Shown here: positions 7,590-16,076 of the stretch, piece by piece
How positions within the stretch are numbered: the stretch's first letter is position 1
Layout of the letters: every line of letters starts with the position of its first letter
Assembly (NCBI RefSeq): GCF_030283145.1
Contig: NZ_JASNWE010000004.1
Coordinates: 861,704-925,703 of the forward strand
DNA from: Actinomadura xylanilytica
GTDB taxonomy: Bacteria; Actinomycetota; Actinomycetes; Streptosporangiales; Streptosporangiaceae
Reading direction: 5' to 3'
DNA length: 64,000 nt
Translations under genes and position numbers: made by a program
The notes under the pieces: model-generated
The model's database searches: none
What the model saw: only the letters and a program-made list of their open reading frames with translations
Told to the model about the DNA's origin: nothing

Positions 7590-9827
7590 ATGCACTCCGC
7601 CCCAGAGGCGGGCCGTCACAGGCCTGCCCGCTCCCGCCTGCCGCGCTTCGCTCGCGCCTCCCGTCTCATCCCCATGCCGCGCCGCCGGAAAAACCCGGAC
7701 CGGCGGAAGAACCCGGCCCGGCGGCGGCGCCTCCGGCTCGTCCTCATCATGATCGTCGCAGTCGTCATGGCGGCGAGCGTGTGCGTGGGCGTCGCCTACG
7801 TGCGCACGCCGCTGCCGAACGAGCCGCAGGACGGCGTCACCGACCAGGGCTCGGCGGTCTACTACGGCGACGGCCGGACGCCCATCTTCCGGCTCGGCGC
7901 CAACCGCGAGATCGTCCGGCACGCGCAGATCCCCGCCCACGTCCGCTGGGCGGTGCTCGCCGCCGAGGACCGGGGCTTCTACGCGGGCCACGGGGTCTCC
8001 CCCACCGGAACCGTCCGCGCGCTGCTGAACAACGCCTCGGGCGGCGACGTCCAGGGCGGTTCGACGATCACGCAGCAGCTCGCCCGCAACTACTTCAAGG
8101 GGCTCAGCCGGGACCGCTCCGCGGGCCGCAAGTTCAAGGAGATCTTCATCTCGCTGAAGCTGGCCCGGCACCGCGACAAGGACGACATCCTCGACCTGTA
8201 CCTGAACACCATCTTCTTCGGCCGGCAGACCTCCGGTGTCCAGGCCGCCGCCCGCGCCTACTTCGACAAGGACGTCTGGCAGCTCACCGTCGCGGAGGGC
8301 GCGGTGCTCGCCGCGATGATCCAGCAGCCGACCTACTTCAAGACCCGGGGCGGCGACGCGCCCGCCCGCGCGCTGCGGGCGCGCTGGCGGTACGTCCTGG
8401 ACGGCATGGTGGCCATGGGCCGGCTGTCCCGGGACGAGGCCGCGCGGCAGCGGTTCCCCCGCACCCTGGACGAGTGGCGCGGGGTGGACGTGTCCGGCCA
8501 GTCGCTGCTGGTCAGGCAGCGGGTCCAGGAGGAGCTGCGGCAGCTCGGCATCCCGATGGACAGCGCGGTCAACGGCGGCCTGAAGATCTACACCGGGCTG
8601 GACCGGCGCTGGATGGGCTACGCCGAGCAGGCCATGCGCAAGGTCCGCGAGCCCGACTGGCCGACCGGCATCCGCGGCGGGCTGATCGCGGTCGACCCTC
8701 AGGACGGCGCGGTCAAGGCGTTCTACGGGGGCGACCCGGCGCGCAGCCAGTACGACGCGGTCTTCAACCCGGTGGCGCAGGCGGCGTCCACCTTCAAGCC
8801 GTACGTGCTGGCCGCCGCGCTGCGCCGCGGCTACAACGTCAGGTCGAGGGTGAACGGGCGGTCCCCGCAGAAGTTCGCCCCTGACGGCAGCATCACTCCG
8901 CAGACCGCGCCGGGCTACGAGGTCGACAACGACGAGGAGATCGGCTCGCTCGGGGTGATCGACCTGGTGAAGGCCACCGCGCTGTCGGTCAACACCGGGT
9001 ACGTGAAGCTGGCGTTCGAGGCGGGCGTCGCGAACGTGCTGCGGACCGCGCAGGATCTCGGCGTCCCCGAGCCGGCGCTCCGCCCGTTCAAGGGCCAGGT
9101 CGGGATCGCGCTCGGCATCGCCAACGTCCCGGCGGTGAACCAGGCGGCCGGGTACGCGGCCTTCGCCAACGGCGGCACGGCCGTCACGCCGCACCTCATC
9201 ACGAAGATCGTCGACAAACGCGGGCGGACGGTGCCGCTGCCCTGGACGAAGCCGGGCCGCCGGGTGCTCACCCAGGAGCAGGCCGCGCAGACGTCCTACG
9301 CGCTTCGTGCCACGGTCCGCGAGGGGACCGGGCGGCGGGCGGCGCTCAGCGATCGCGAGGCGGCCGGCAAGACCGGGACGACCGACCACAACCACGCGGC
9401 CTGGTTCGTCGGGTACGTTCCGCAACTCTCGGCCGCCGTGATGATGGCCAACACCGCCCAGAAGCCACTCAAGAACCTGCCCGGGTTCTCCGGCACGGTC
9501 GCCGGGGAGAACCTGCCGTCGAGCGTCTGGCACTCGTTCATGGAGAAGGTCACCCGCGACATGCCGCGGAAGGACTTCCCGACGCCCGGATTCAGCGGCG
9601 TCGCCGGCGACTGGGGCGCCCTCCCCACGCCTGGCGCGCCCACCCCGGACGGCCCCACGCCGGGTGCGTCCACGCCGGGCGCCCCCACGCCGGGCACGTC
9701 CAACCCGGGCGGCCCCGTCCTGGGTGCTCATCCCCCGGGCGAACTCGTCCCGGCTACTCCCAAGCCCCAGACCGGCCCCGGTCGCCAACGCGCGGCCACC
9801 TCGGAGCCCGGGTCCGACGGGCGGTGA
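7590..9827 (+). CDS. Class A penicillin-binding protein (GT51 transglycosylase / transpeptidase)
   Basis: This bifunctional enzyme polymerises and cross-links peptidoglycan outside the membrane. From the chosen ATG it has 745 residues. A basic cytoplasmic tail (1-48) and one membrane segment (about 49-71) come first. GT51 motifs follow: AAEDRGFYAGHG with catalytic Glu126, GGSTITQQLARN, RKFKEIFISLKLAR and the ILDLYLNTIFFG segment. The transpeptidase domain has the Ser400 STFK box, Ser466 SVN box and Lys594 KTGTT box. The tail after about residue 665 is a Pro/Thr/Gly repeat. The start is uncertain. The ATG at 7590 has GAGG four bases upstream; the ATG at 7674 (717 residues) lacks a Shine-Dalgarno but begins nearer the conserved part. 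It precedes a NagZ-like gene, linking synthesis with turnover. Confidence 0.92.
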   Translation: MHSAPEAGRHRPARSRLPRFARASRLIPMPRRRKNPDRRKNPARRRRLRLVLIMIVAVVMAASVCVGVAYVRTPLPNEPQDGVTDQGSAVYYGDGRTPIFRLGANREIVRHAQIPAHVRWAVLAAEDRGFYAGHGVSPTGTVRALLNNASGGDVQGGSTITQQLARNYFKGLSRDRSAGRKFKEIFISLKLARHRDKDDILDLYLNTIFFGRQTSGVQAAARAYFDKDVWQLTVAEGAVLAAMIQQPTYFKTRGGDAPARALRARWRYVLDGMVAMGRLSRDEAARQRFPRTLDEWRGVDVSGQSLLVRQRVQEELRQLGIPMDSAVNGGLKIYTGLDRRWMGYAEQAMRKVREPDWPTGIRGGLIAVDPQDGAVKAFYGGDPARSQYDAVFNPVAQAASTFKPYVLAAALRRGYNVRSRVNGRSPQKFAPDGSITPQTAPGYEVDNDEEIGSLGVIDLVKATALSVNTGYVKLAFEAGVANVLRTAQDLGVPEPALRPFKGQVGIALGIANVPAVNQAAGYAAFANGGTAVTPHLITKIVDKRGRTVPLPWTKPGRRVLTQEQAAQTSYALRATVREGTGRRAALSDREAAGKTGTTDHNHAAWFVGYVPQLSAAVMMANTAQKPLKNLPGFSGTVAGENLPSSVWHSFMEKVTRDMPRKDFPTPGFSGVAGDWGALPTPGAPTPDGPTPGASTPGAPTPGTSNPGGPVLGAHPPGELVPATPKPQTGPGRQRAATSEPGSDGR
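9624..9719 (+). repeat. 15-nt degenerate tandem repeat encoding the PBP Pro/Thr tail
   Basis: Units resembling CCCACGCCGGGCGCG recur about six times in frame. They encode PTPGA/PTPDG/STPGA pentapeptides at the C-terminus of the penicillin-binding protein. The repeat register is a multiple of three, so copy-number changes would alter tail length without shifting frame. Confidence 0.7.
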
Positions 9828-9854
9828 AGGCGGTGCGGGACACCGCGGGTCGAC

Positions 9855-11591
9855 ATGACATCCGCGAACGGATACCGTCGCGAGATCAGATCACGGAGAA
9901 GTAACGGCGGCCCTGCCGGGGGACCGGGTCCGCCACGCGCCTCACGTCCGCTCGCGCTCGTCGCGGCGGCGGTCCTCGTCATGCCGCTGGCCGGGTGCGG
10001 AGGCGGTACCAAGGGCGGCAAGGGCGAGCCGGGCGCGACCGCCAAGGGCGGGTCGGCCGGCACCGCCGGCTCCCCGAGCCCGGCCGTGCCGAAGGGCGCG
10101 TGGATCCCGGGGTTCGTGGCCAAGATGAGCCCGGCGGAGAAGGTCGGCCAGCTGTTCGTCCCGACCTTCTCCAGCCGGGCCGACGCGATCTCGCTGGTCA
10201 AGCGGTACCACGTGGGCGGGCTGATCTACTTCCCGCGCAACATGCGCACGCCCGAGCAGACCGCCGCCCAGTCCAACGCGATCCAGAAGAGCTCGAAGGT
10301 CCCGCTGCTGCTCGGCGTGGACGAGGAGCAGGGCATCGTCTCGCGCACCCCGTTCATCACCCGCTTCCCCGGCAACATGGCGCTCGGCGCCACCCGCGAC
10401 CCCGCCGCCGCGCGGGCCGCCGCGAAGGTGACCGGCGCCGAGCTGCGCGCCATCGGGATCAACCAGGACTACGCGCCGGTCGCCGACGTCAACCTCGATC
10501 CGGCCAATCCGGTGATCGGCGTGCGGTCGTTCGGCTCCGATCCCGGCCAGGTGTCGCAGCTGCTGCGCGGCGCGATCGCCGGATACCAGGACGCGGGCGT
10601 CGCCGCCACCGCCAAGCACTTCCCCGGGCACGGCGACACCGGCACCGACAGCCACACCGGGCTCCCGGTGATCCAGCACTCCCGGCGGACCTGGGAGCGG
10701 CTGGACGCGCCCCCGTTCAAGGCCGCGATCGCGGCCGGCGTCGACTCGATCATGTCGGCGCACATCGTGGTGCCCAAGCTGGACCGCTCCGGCGACCCGT
10801 CCACCCTGTCCAGAACCGTGCTGACCGGGCTGCTGCGCGGAAGCCTCGGCTACCAGGGCGTGATCATCACCGACTCGCTGGAGATGGCCGGCGCGCGGCG
10901 CAAGTACGGCGACGCCGCCACCCCGGTGCGGGCGATCAACGCGGGCGCCGACCAGCTCCTCATGCCGCCGAACCTGCCGCGCGCCCACCAGGCGGTGCTC
11001 GCCGCGGTGCGCAGCGGCACGATCCCCCAGAAGCGGCTGGACGAGGCCGTCGGGCGCGTCCTGCGGCTCAAGGAGGCGCGCGGCCTGTTCCGCGGCACCC
11101 GCGCCGACCCGGCCCGCGCGGCGGCGTCCGTCGGCACCGCCGCCCACAAGGCCACCGCCCGGATGGTCGCCGAGCGCGCCGTCACGCTCGTCCGCAACGA
11201 CGGCGGCCTGCTCCCCTTCAAGGGCAGGAAGGTCTACGTCAGCGGCCCCAAGAGCGCGCGCCTGGCGGCCGAGCTCGGCCGCGCGGGCGTCCGCACCACC
11301 ACCAGCCTGACGGCGGCGGACGCGGCAGTGCTGACCACGCTCGACGCCGGATCGGTGACCGCGGCCCGGGTCCGCGCCCTCGGGGCCAAGCCGGTGGTGG
11401 TCGCCGCCCTCGGCAGCCCCTACGACCTCGACGGCGCGGGCGCCGCCAAGGCTGCGCTGGCCACCTACTCTTCGGGCGCCGTCTCGGTCACGGCCCTCGC
11501 CGAGGTGCTGGCCGGACGGGTGAAGCCGACCGGGAGGCTGCCGGTGAACGCGGGCGGCGAGCGCGCCGGGCACGGCCTGAACTACGGGTGA
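9855..11591 (+). CDS. nagZ: Glycoside hydrolase family 3 lipoprotein, NagZ-like beta-N-acetylhexosaminidase
   Basis: This is a predicted lipid-anchored enzyme of 578 residues that would release beta-linked GlcNAc from peptidoglycan fragments or chitin oligomers outside the cell. An Arg-rich start, a hydrophobic stretch and the lipobox LAGC near residue 48 indicate lipoprotein export. The GH3 fold carries the NagZ signature KHFPGHGDTGTDSH at 254-267. Its His/Asp pair acts as acid/base in this subgroup. The nucleophile Asp340 is in IITDSLEMAG. A C-terminal GH3-type sandwich domain follows (about 430-578). In Gram-negatives NagZ is cytoplasmic, whereas a surface form is typical of Gram-positives. 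GlcNAc released here would feed the PTS encoded downstream. It lies 27 bases after the PBP gene and may be co-transcribed. Confidence 0.92.
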   Translation: MTSANGYRREIRSRRSNGGPAGGPGPPRASRPLALVAAAVLVMPLAGCGGGTKGGKGEPGATAKGGSAGTAGSPSPAVPKGAWIPGFVAKMSPAEKVGQLFVPTFSSRADAISLVKRYHVGGLIYFPRNMRTPEQTAAQSNAIQKSSKVPLLLGVDEEQGIVSRTPFITRFPGNMALGATRDPAAARAAAKVTGAELRAIGINQDYAPVADVNLDPANPVIGVRSFGSDPGQVSQLLRGAIAGYQDAGVAATAKHFPGHGDTGTDSHTGLPVIQHSRRTWERLDAPPFKAAIAAGVDSIMSAHIVVPKLDRSGDPSTLSRTVLTGLLRGSLGYQGVIITDSLEMAGARRKYGDAATPVRAINAGADQLLMPPNLPRAHQAVLAAVRSGTIPQKRLDEAVGRVLRLKEARGLFRGTRADPARAAASVGTAAHKATARMVAERAVTLVRNDGGLLPFKGRKVYVSGPKSARLAAELGRAGVRTTTSLTAADAAVLTTLDAGSVTAARVRALGAKPVVVAALGSPYDLDGAGAAKAALATYSSGAVSVTALAEVLAGRVKPTGRLPVNAGGERAGHGLNYG

Positions 11592-11652
11592 CCATGGACG
11601 GGCCGCCCGGATCCTGAGAAAATCGCGGCGCCTTCGTCCCCCGGGAGGTCCC

Positions 11653-12129
11653 GTGGTCCGCCCGTCCCTCGCCGTCCTCGCCCTCACCGCGTGCGGCGGC
11701 GAGGACAGGGCGACGATGCCGCCGCTCACCCCCGAGCCCGGGGACGCCCGGCCGCTCGCCCCGGCCGGCGCGCCGCCCGAGCAGAGCCGCGCCGCCCGCA
11801 TGGTGCTCTACCGCTACCTGCGCGGCGTCGCCGCGGGCGACGCCAAGGTCTGCGCCTCGGTCACCCCCGCCTACGAGCGGGCGACCTTCGGGAAGCCCGG
11901 CGGCTGCGGCTCCGGCCTCGCCGCCGCCCGCGCCCGGCTCCGCGCCCAGGACCGGGCCGCCCTGCGCACCGTGACCGTTCCCACCGGGCAGGCGGGCCCC
12001 GGGCCGGACGACTTCACCGTCCGCTTCGAGGACCTGCGGTGGAAGGGCGAACCCGCCCGGCCCGGCGGCCTCCTCGCGGCCGGGTTCACCCTCCGCAAGA
12101 CCGGCGCGCGCTGGCTCATCACCGTCTGA
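11653..12129 (+). CDS. Small putative lipoprotein of unknown function
   Basis: This is a 158-residue product with a short exported N-terminus, VRPSLAVLALTACGG, ending in an LTAC lipobox near residue 14. The hydrophobic run is short, so export is likely but not certain. The mature part has a Pro-rich linker and then an alpha/beta region with two cysteines (CASVTPAYERATFGKPGGCGSGL) and a terminal RWLITV strand. That resembles small actinobacterial NTF2-like or DUF lipoproteins, but no family is recognised. GGGAGG lies four bases before the GTG start. It follows nagZ by 61 bases on the same strand and could belong to its transcript. Confidence 0.75.
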   Translation: MVRPSLAVLALTACGGEDRATMPPLTPEPGDARPLAPAGAPPEQSRAARMVLYRYLRGVAAGDAKVCASVTPAYERATFGKPGGCGSGLAAARARLRAQDRAALRTVTVPTGQAGPGPDDFTVRFEDLRWKGEPARPGGLLAAGFTLRKTGARWLITV

Positions 12130-12150
12130 CCGGCACGGCCGCGAGGCGCT

Positions 12151-13833
12151 CTACAGCCCGAGCGCGGCCAGGGCCGGCAGGCGGGTACGCGCGGCTTCGC
12201 GTGCCTCCTGCGGCGAGCGGGCCGCGCGGGCGGCCAGCGCGGCCTGACGGCAGTCCTCCAAGGTGTGCCGGGCCAGCGCCGCCCGGACGAGCGGCAGCGA
12301 CGGCGCGCTCATCGACAGCGAGGTGACGCCGAGGCCGACCAGGACGCACGCCAGCGCGGGATCGCCCGCCGACTCCCCGCACACGCCGCAGGGAAGGCCC
12401 GCGTCCGCGGCACTGGCGACCAGGTCGAGCACGGCGGGCCGCCACGCGTCCTGGAACCCGGCCAGGCCGCCGAGCTGGCGGTCGGCGGCGCAGGCGTACT
12501 GGGTCAGGTCGTTGGTGCCGAGGCTGAAGAACTCCACCTCGGAGGCCAGGTCGCGGGCGCGCAGCGCCGCCGCCGGCACCTCGATCATCACGCCCGGGTG
12601 GTCGATGCCCGCCGCGCCGCAGGCCGCCGCGAAGAACGCGGCCTCCTCGGCGTCGGTGACCATCGGCGCCATGACCTGGAGCTTCGCGGTGGTACCGGAC
12701 GCGGCGCGGGCCAGGGCGCCGAGCTGGGCGTCCAGGACGTCCGGGTGGCGGCGCAGCATCCGCAGCCCCCGCTCGCCGAGCGCCGGGTTGGGCTCCTCGC
12801 CGGGAGGCGGCAGGAACGCCAGCGGCTTGTCGGCGCCCGCGTCGAGCGCCCGGACCACCACGCGGCCCCGCGGGAACGCCTCGAGGACCGTGCGGTACGC
12901 CTCCTCCTGCTCGGTCTCCGTGGGCGGGGCCGACCGGTCGAGGAAGAGGAACTCGGTGCGGTAGAGCCCCACGCCCTCGGCGCCGTTGGCGAGCGCGGCG
13001 TCGAGGTCCTTGGGGCCGCCGATGTTGGCGAGCAGCGGCACCTTGTGGCCGTCGCGGGTGCCGCCCGGTCCGGTCGACTCGGCCAGCGCGGACGCCCGCG
13101 CCGCCGCCGCCGCGCGCGCCGCGCGGACCTCGGTGCCGGTCGGGTTCACCACCACCGTCCCGGCCGCCCCGTCGACGAGGACGGGTGTGCCGTCGGCGAG
13201 GCCCGTCGCGCCCGGCAGCGCCACCACCGCGGGGACGCCCATGGTGCGGGCGAGGATCGCGGTGTGGCTGGTCGGGCCGCCCTCCTCGGTCACGAACGCG
13301 GCCACCAGCGCCGGGTCGAGCACCGCGGTGTCGGCCGGCGCCAGATCGCGGGCGACCAGCACGAACGGCTCGTCCGACTCGGGGACGCCCGGCATCGGCA
13401 GCCCGAGCAGCCGCGCGACCGTCCGGTCGCGGATGTCGTCGAGGTCGGTGACGCGCGCCGCGAGGTACTCGCCGGCTCCGGCCAGCATCTCGCGGTAGAC
13501 GCCGAACGACTCGTGGACCGCGCGGGCCGCCGCGACGCCCGTGTCGATCCGGGCGCCGACGCCGGCCGCGAGCTCGGGGTCGCCGGCCATCAGCGCCTGC
13601 GCGTTCAGCACGTCCCGGCCGTCCTCGTTGCCGAGCTCGGCCGCGCGCGCCCCGCGCGCCTCCAGGTCGGCGGCGACGGCGCCGAGCGCGTCCAGTGCGA
13701 CGCGCCTCTCGGCCTCGGCGTCGCCGCCGTGGCGGGACCCGGCGGGCGGCTCGGGGACGGCGCCGGCGATGCCCCGGACGGGGCCGGCGCCGACCCCGGG
13801 GCTGACCCCGGCGCCGTGCAGGACCTCAGGCAC
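12151..13833 (-). CDS. ptsI: PTS Enzyme I, phosphoenolpyruvate-protein phosphotransferase
   Basis: Enzyme I takes phosphate from PEP and passes it to HPr, the first step of PTS sugar import, in the cytoplasm. The product has 560 residues, normal for the family. The N-terminal HPr-binding/phospho-His domain carries the active histidine His190 in GGPTSHTAILARTMG. The C-terminal PEP-binding barrel carries LYRTEFLFLDR, RALDAGADKPL, EVEFFSLGTNDLTQYACAADR and the reactive cysteine region GLPCGVCGESAGDP. The GTG start lies inside the end of ptsH (eight-base overlap, GGAG eight bases upstream), implying translational coupling. It is last in the nagA-led operon. Confidence 0.96.
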   Translation of the reverse strand: MPEVLHGAGVSPGVGAGPVRGIAGAVPEPPAGSRHGGDAEAERRVALDALGAVAADLEARGARAAELGNEDGRDVLNAQALMAGDPELAAGVGARIDTGVAAARAVHESFGVYREMLAGAGEYLAARVTDLDDIRDRTVARLLGLPMPGVPESDEPFVLVARDLAPADTAVLDPALVAAFVTEEGGPTSHTAILARTMGVPAVVALPGATGLADGTPVLVDGAAGTVVVNPTGTEVRAARAAAAARASALAESTGPGGTRDGHKVPLLANIGGPKDLDAALANGAEGVGLYRTEFLFLDRSAPPTETEQEEAYRTVLEAFPRGRVVVRALDAGADKPLAFLPPPGEEPNPALGERGLRMLRRHPDVLDAQLGALARAASGTTAKLQVMAPMVTDAEEAAFFAAACGAAGIDHPGVMIEVPAAALRARDLASEVEFFSLGTNDLTQYACAADRQLGGLAGFQDAWRPAVLDLVASAADAGLPCGVCGESAGDPALACVLVGLGVTSLSMSAPSLPLVRAALARHTLEDCRQAALAARAARSPQEAREAARTRLPALAALGL

Positions 13834-14092
13834 TCTCGGGCTCCGTGAGCAGCGCCTCCAGCTCGTCCAGCAGCGCGTCGGCGCCCTCGCCCGCGGCGGA
13901 GATGACGATCTGCTCGCCGTGCCGGGCGTCCAGCCCGAGCACCGCCAGGATGCTCTTGGCGTTGACCGGGGCCTTGCCGGACTTGGCGACCGTGACCTCC
14001 ATCGGGGCCCTGGCCGCGGTCTGCACGAACAGCGCGGCCGGCCGCGCGTGCAACCCCACCTTGGACTCGATCTTGACGTTGCGGTCGGTCAC
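13826..14092 (-). CDS. ptsH: PTS phosphocarrier protein HPr
   Basis: HPr relays phosphate from Enzyme I to EIIA. It has 88 residues with the phosphorylated His15 in VGLHARPAALFV and a second conserved site Ser47 in NAKSILAVLGL. Actinobacteria usually lack HPr kinase, so Ser47 is probably not a control site (family knowledge). The start is GTG, preceded by GAGGGAG. It overlaps ptsI by eight bases. It is separated from the EIIA gene upstream by a 137-base spacer holding a GC palindrome (14177-14190), so a secondary promoter before ptsH is possible. Confidence 0.96.
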   Translation of the reverse strand: MTDRNVKIESKVGLHARPAALFVQTAARAPMEVTVAKSGKAPVNAKSILAVLGLDARHGEQIVISAAGEGADALLDELEALLTEPESA

Positions 14093-14229
14093 AGAACACT
14101 CCCTCGTTCTCGATCTGCTCCGGGCGCCCGCGGCGCGGGGCCGGCAGCACGTGCACTTCCTTCAGATCCGCCACCGGGCGGCCGGCCGCCGCCGGGGGGC
14201 GCGGCCTCGGACATCGCCGCCGGGCGGCG

Positions 14230-14688
14230 TCAGCGCCAGGTGAAGAGCTCGGCCCCCTTGCTCACCGCGCCGGACTCGACCACGTCCGAGAGCACGTCGG
14301 AACCCGCGTCCAGCGCCACCACCGCGCAGACCGGCGACCGGCCGCCCGCCTCGATCACCGCGGGGTCCCAGCCGATCAGCGGCTGGCCCGCGATGACCCG
14401 GTCGCCGGCGGCGGCGAACACCCGGAAGCCGGCGCCCTTGAGCTGGACGGTGTCGACGCCGAGGTGCACCAACACGCCGTGCTCCTCGGCGTCGACCACG
14501 ACGAACGCGTGCGGATGCATTTTGACGATCTTGCCGGTGACCGGGGCGATCGCCCGGCCGGGCCCACGCTCGGGGTCGACCGCGGTGCCCGGCCCGACCA
14601 TGGCCTTGGCGAACACCAGGTCGGGCACGCCGCCCAGGCCCACCGCCCGGCCGGCGACCGGCGACAGCACCCTCGTCACTCCCGTCAT
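14230..14688 (-). CDS. crr: PTS glucose/GlcNAc-type EIIA (Crr-like)
   Basis: This is a 152-residue soluble EIIA of the glucose superfamily. It accepts phosphate from HPr on His75 in HGVLVHLGVDTVQL and passes it to EIIB. The second active-site histidine is His60 in KMHPHAFVV. The characteristic opening VLSPVAGRAVGL and the APVTGKIVKM segment are present. It stands as a separate gene, not fused to EIIBC. It lies 16 bases after the EIIB gene, with GGGAG before its ATG. In streptomycetes a single Crr serves several permeases; here it sits in the GlcNAc operon. Confidence 0.94.
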   Translation of the reverse strand: MTGVTRVLSPVAGRAVGLGGVPDLVFAKAMVGPGTAVDPERGPGRAIAPVTGKIVKMHPHAFVVVDAEEHGVLVHLGVDTVQLKGAGFRVFAAAGDRVIAGQPLIGWDPAVIEAGGRSPVCAVVALDAGSDVLSDVVESGAVSKGAELFTWR

Positions 14689-14704
14689 GATCCGACTCCC
14701 AGCC

Positions 14705-14938
14705 TCAGTCGAGGAGATCCTCGATGTCGGTGGCGATGGTGTCGGCCTCGGGCCCCACCACCACCTGGACCACCGTGCCGCTGCGCATCACGCCGTACGC
14801 CCCGGCGGCCTTGAGACCCGCCTCGTCGACCTTGCCCGGGTCCGCCACCTCGGTGCGCAGCCGCGTCGCGCACGGCTCGATCTCGACGATGTTCGCGGCG
14901 CCGCCCAGTGCCGCGACGATGGCCTCGGCCTTGTCCAT
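14705..14938 (-). CDS. PTS EIIB component, glucose/GlcNAc family
   Basis: This is a stand-alone EIIB of 77 residues. The phosphorylated cysteine Cys23 is in IEPCATRLRTEV, and the domain ends with VVQVVVGPEADTIATDIEDLL. It would take phosphate from the EIIA encoded next and transfer it to the sugar carried by the EIIC at 18.4-19.9 kb. The architecture resembles the streptomycete NagF (EIIB) plus NagE (EIIC) split. It lies 34 bases after the SIS gene, with GGAAGAGA upstream of its ATG. Confidence 0.94.
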   Translation of the reverse strand: MDKAEAIVAALGGAANIVEIEPCATRLRTEVADPGKVDEAGLKAAGAYGVMRSGTVVQVVVGPEADTIATDIEDLLD

Positions 14939-14972
14939 GTCAGTCTCTTCCGTGTTCGCCGCGCCGACCGTG

Positions 14973-16076
14973 TCAGCTCGTCTGGGTGACCTTGTTGAGG
15001 CCGCGCGGGACGTCGGGGTCGACGCCCAGCCTGCGAGCCAGGTTCTCGACCAGGATCTGGCCGGGGACGATGAGGCCGAGCGGCGCGACCCACTCGGGCA
15101 GGTCCGGGCCCGGCAGCGCGGCCGAGCACGCCCCGGCGAGACCGGGGCCGCCGCCGATGCCGAACGCGCGGGCGCCCGCCCCCCGCACCCGCTCCGCCAG
15201 CGCCACCGTACCCGGCAGCGTGGGCCCGTCGCCCGCGGCGACCAGCAGCGCGGGGGTCCGCTCGTCCACGACGGCGATCGGGCCGTGCTGGAGGTCGGCG
15301 TACGACAGGCCCATGGCGTGCAGGTAGCACGCCTCCTTGATCTTGAGGGCGAGCTCCAGCGCGCTGCCGAACGCGATGCCGCGGCCGGACACGACCGCGC
15401 CGGGGACCCCGGCCAGCTCCTCGACCATCTCCGGCAGCGCCCCGGCCGCCTCGGTGACCCCGATCAGCCGCTCCACCTCGTCCGGCGCGCGGCGCAGGTC
15501 GTCCCGGTCGACGTCGGTGCCGAGCCCGAGCCCGAGCACCGCGACCGCGGCGAGCTGGGTGGTGTAGGTCTTGGTGGCCGGCACCGCCAGCTCGTCGCCC
15601 GCCTCGGTGATCAGCGCCACCTCGGCGGACTCGGCCAGCGGCGACCCGGCGCCGTTGGTGATCGCCACCGTGCGGGCGCCGCAGTCCTTGGCCCAGTCGA
15701 GCGTCTCGACGATCTCCTCGGTCTTGCCGGACTGGCTGATCGCGACCGCCAGCACCCCGGACAGGTCGAGCCTGCTCCGGTAGGTCGTGGCGATCGACGG
15801 CGCGGCGAGGGTGGCCAGCCGGCCGGCGTGCGACTCCACCAGGTACCGCCCGTACACCGCGGCGTTGTCGGACGACCCGCGCGCGATGAACAGCACCTGG
15901 CGGGTGCCGCGGGCGAGGAGCCCGACGTCGGACATGCGCGGCAGCAGTCCCCCGATCGTGCGGCGCAGCGCGTCCGGCTGCTCGCCGATCTCGGCCCGCA
16001 TCCGCGAGCTCGGTGCCGCGGCCCCGGCCGGTGCCGGTCCTCCGGGCTGCGCCGGATCGTTCAGCGGCGTGGTCAT
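14973..16076 (-). CDS. Double-SIS sugar isomerase/deaminase, probable glucosamine-6-phosphate deaminase (NagB-II type)
   Basis: The product has 367 residues with two SIS domains. The first holds IARGSSDNAAVYGRYLVESH near 66-85 and AISQSGKTEEIVETL near 111-125. The second holds GRGIAFGSALELALKIKEACYLHAMGLSYADLQHGPIAVV. This is the isomerase half of GlmS without the glutaminase domain, as in AgaS and NagB-II deaminases. Placed between nagA and the PTS genes, it most likely converts glucosamine 6-phosphate to fructose 6-phosphate plus ammonia. No classical NagB is visible in the window. The ATG overlaps the nagA stop by four bases. Confidence 0.87.
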   Translation of the reverse strand: MTTPLNDPAQPGGPAPAGAAAPSSRMRAEIGEQPDALRRTIGGLLPRMSDVGLLARGTRQVLFIARGSSDNAAVYGRYLVESHAGRLATLAAPSIATTYRSRLDLSGVLAVAISQSGKTEEIVETLDWAKDCGARTVAITNGAGSPLAESAEVALITEAGDELAVPATKTYTTQLAAVAVLGLGLGTDVDRDDLRRAPDEVERLIGVTEAAGALPEMVEELAGVPGAVVSGRGIAFGSALELALKIKEACYLHAMGLSYADLQHGPIAVVDERTPALLVAAGDGPTLPGTVALAERVRGAGARAFGIGGGPGLAGACSAALPGPDLPEWVAPLGLIVPGQILVENLARRLGVDPDVPRGLNKVTQTS

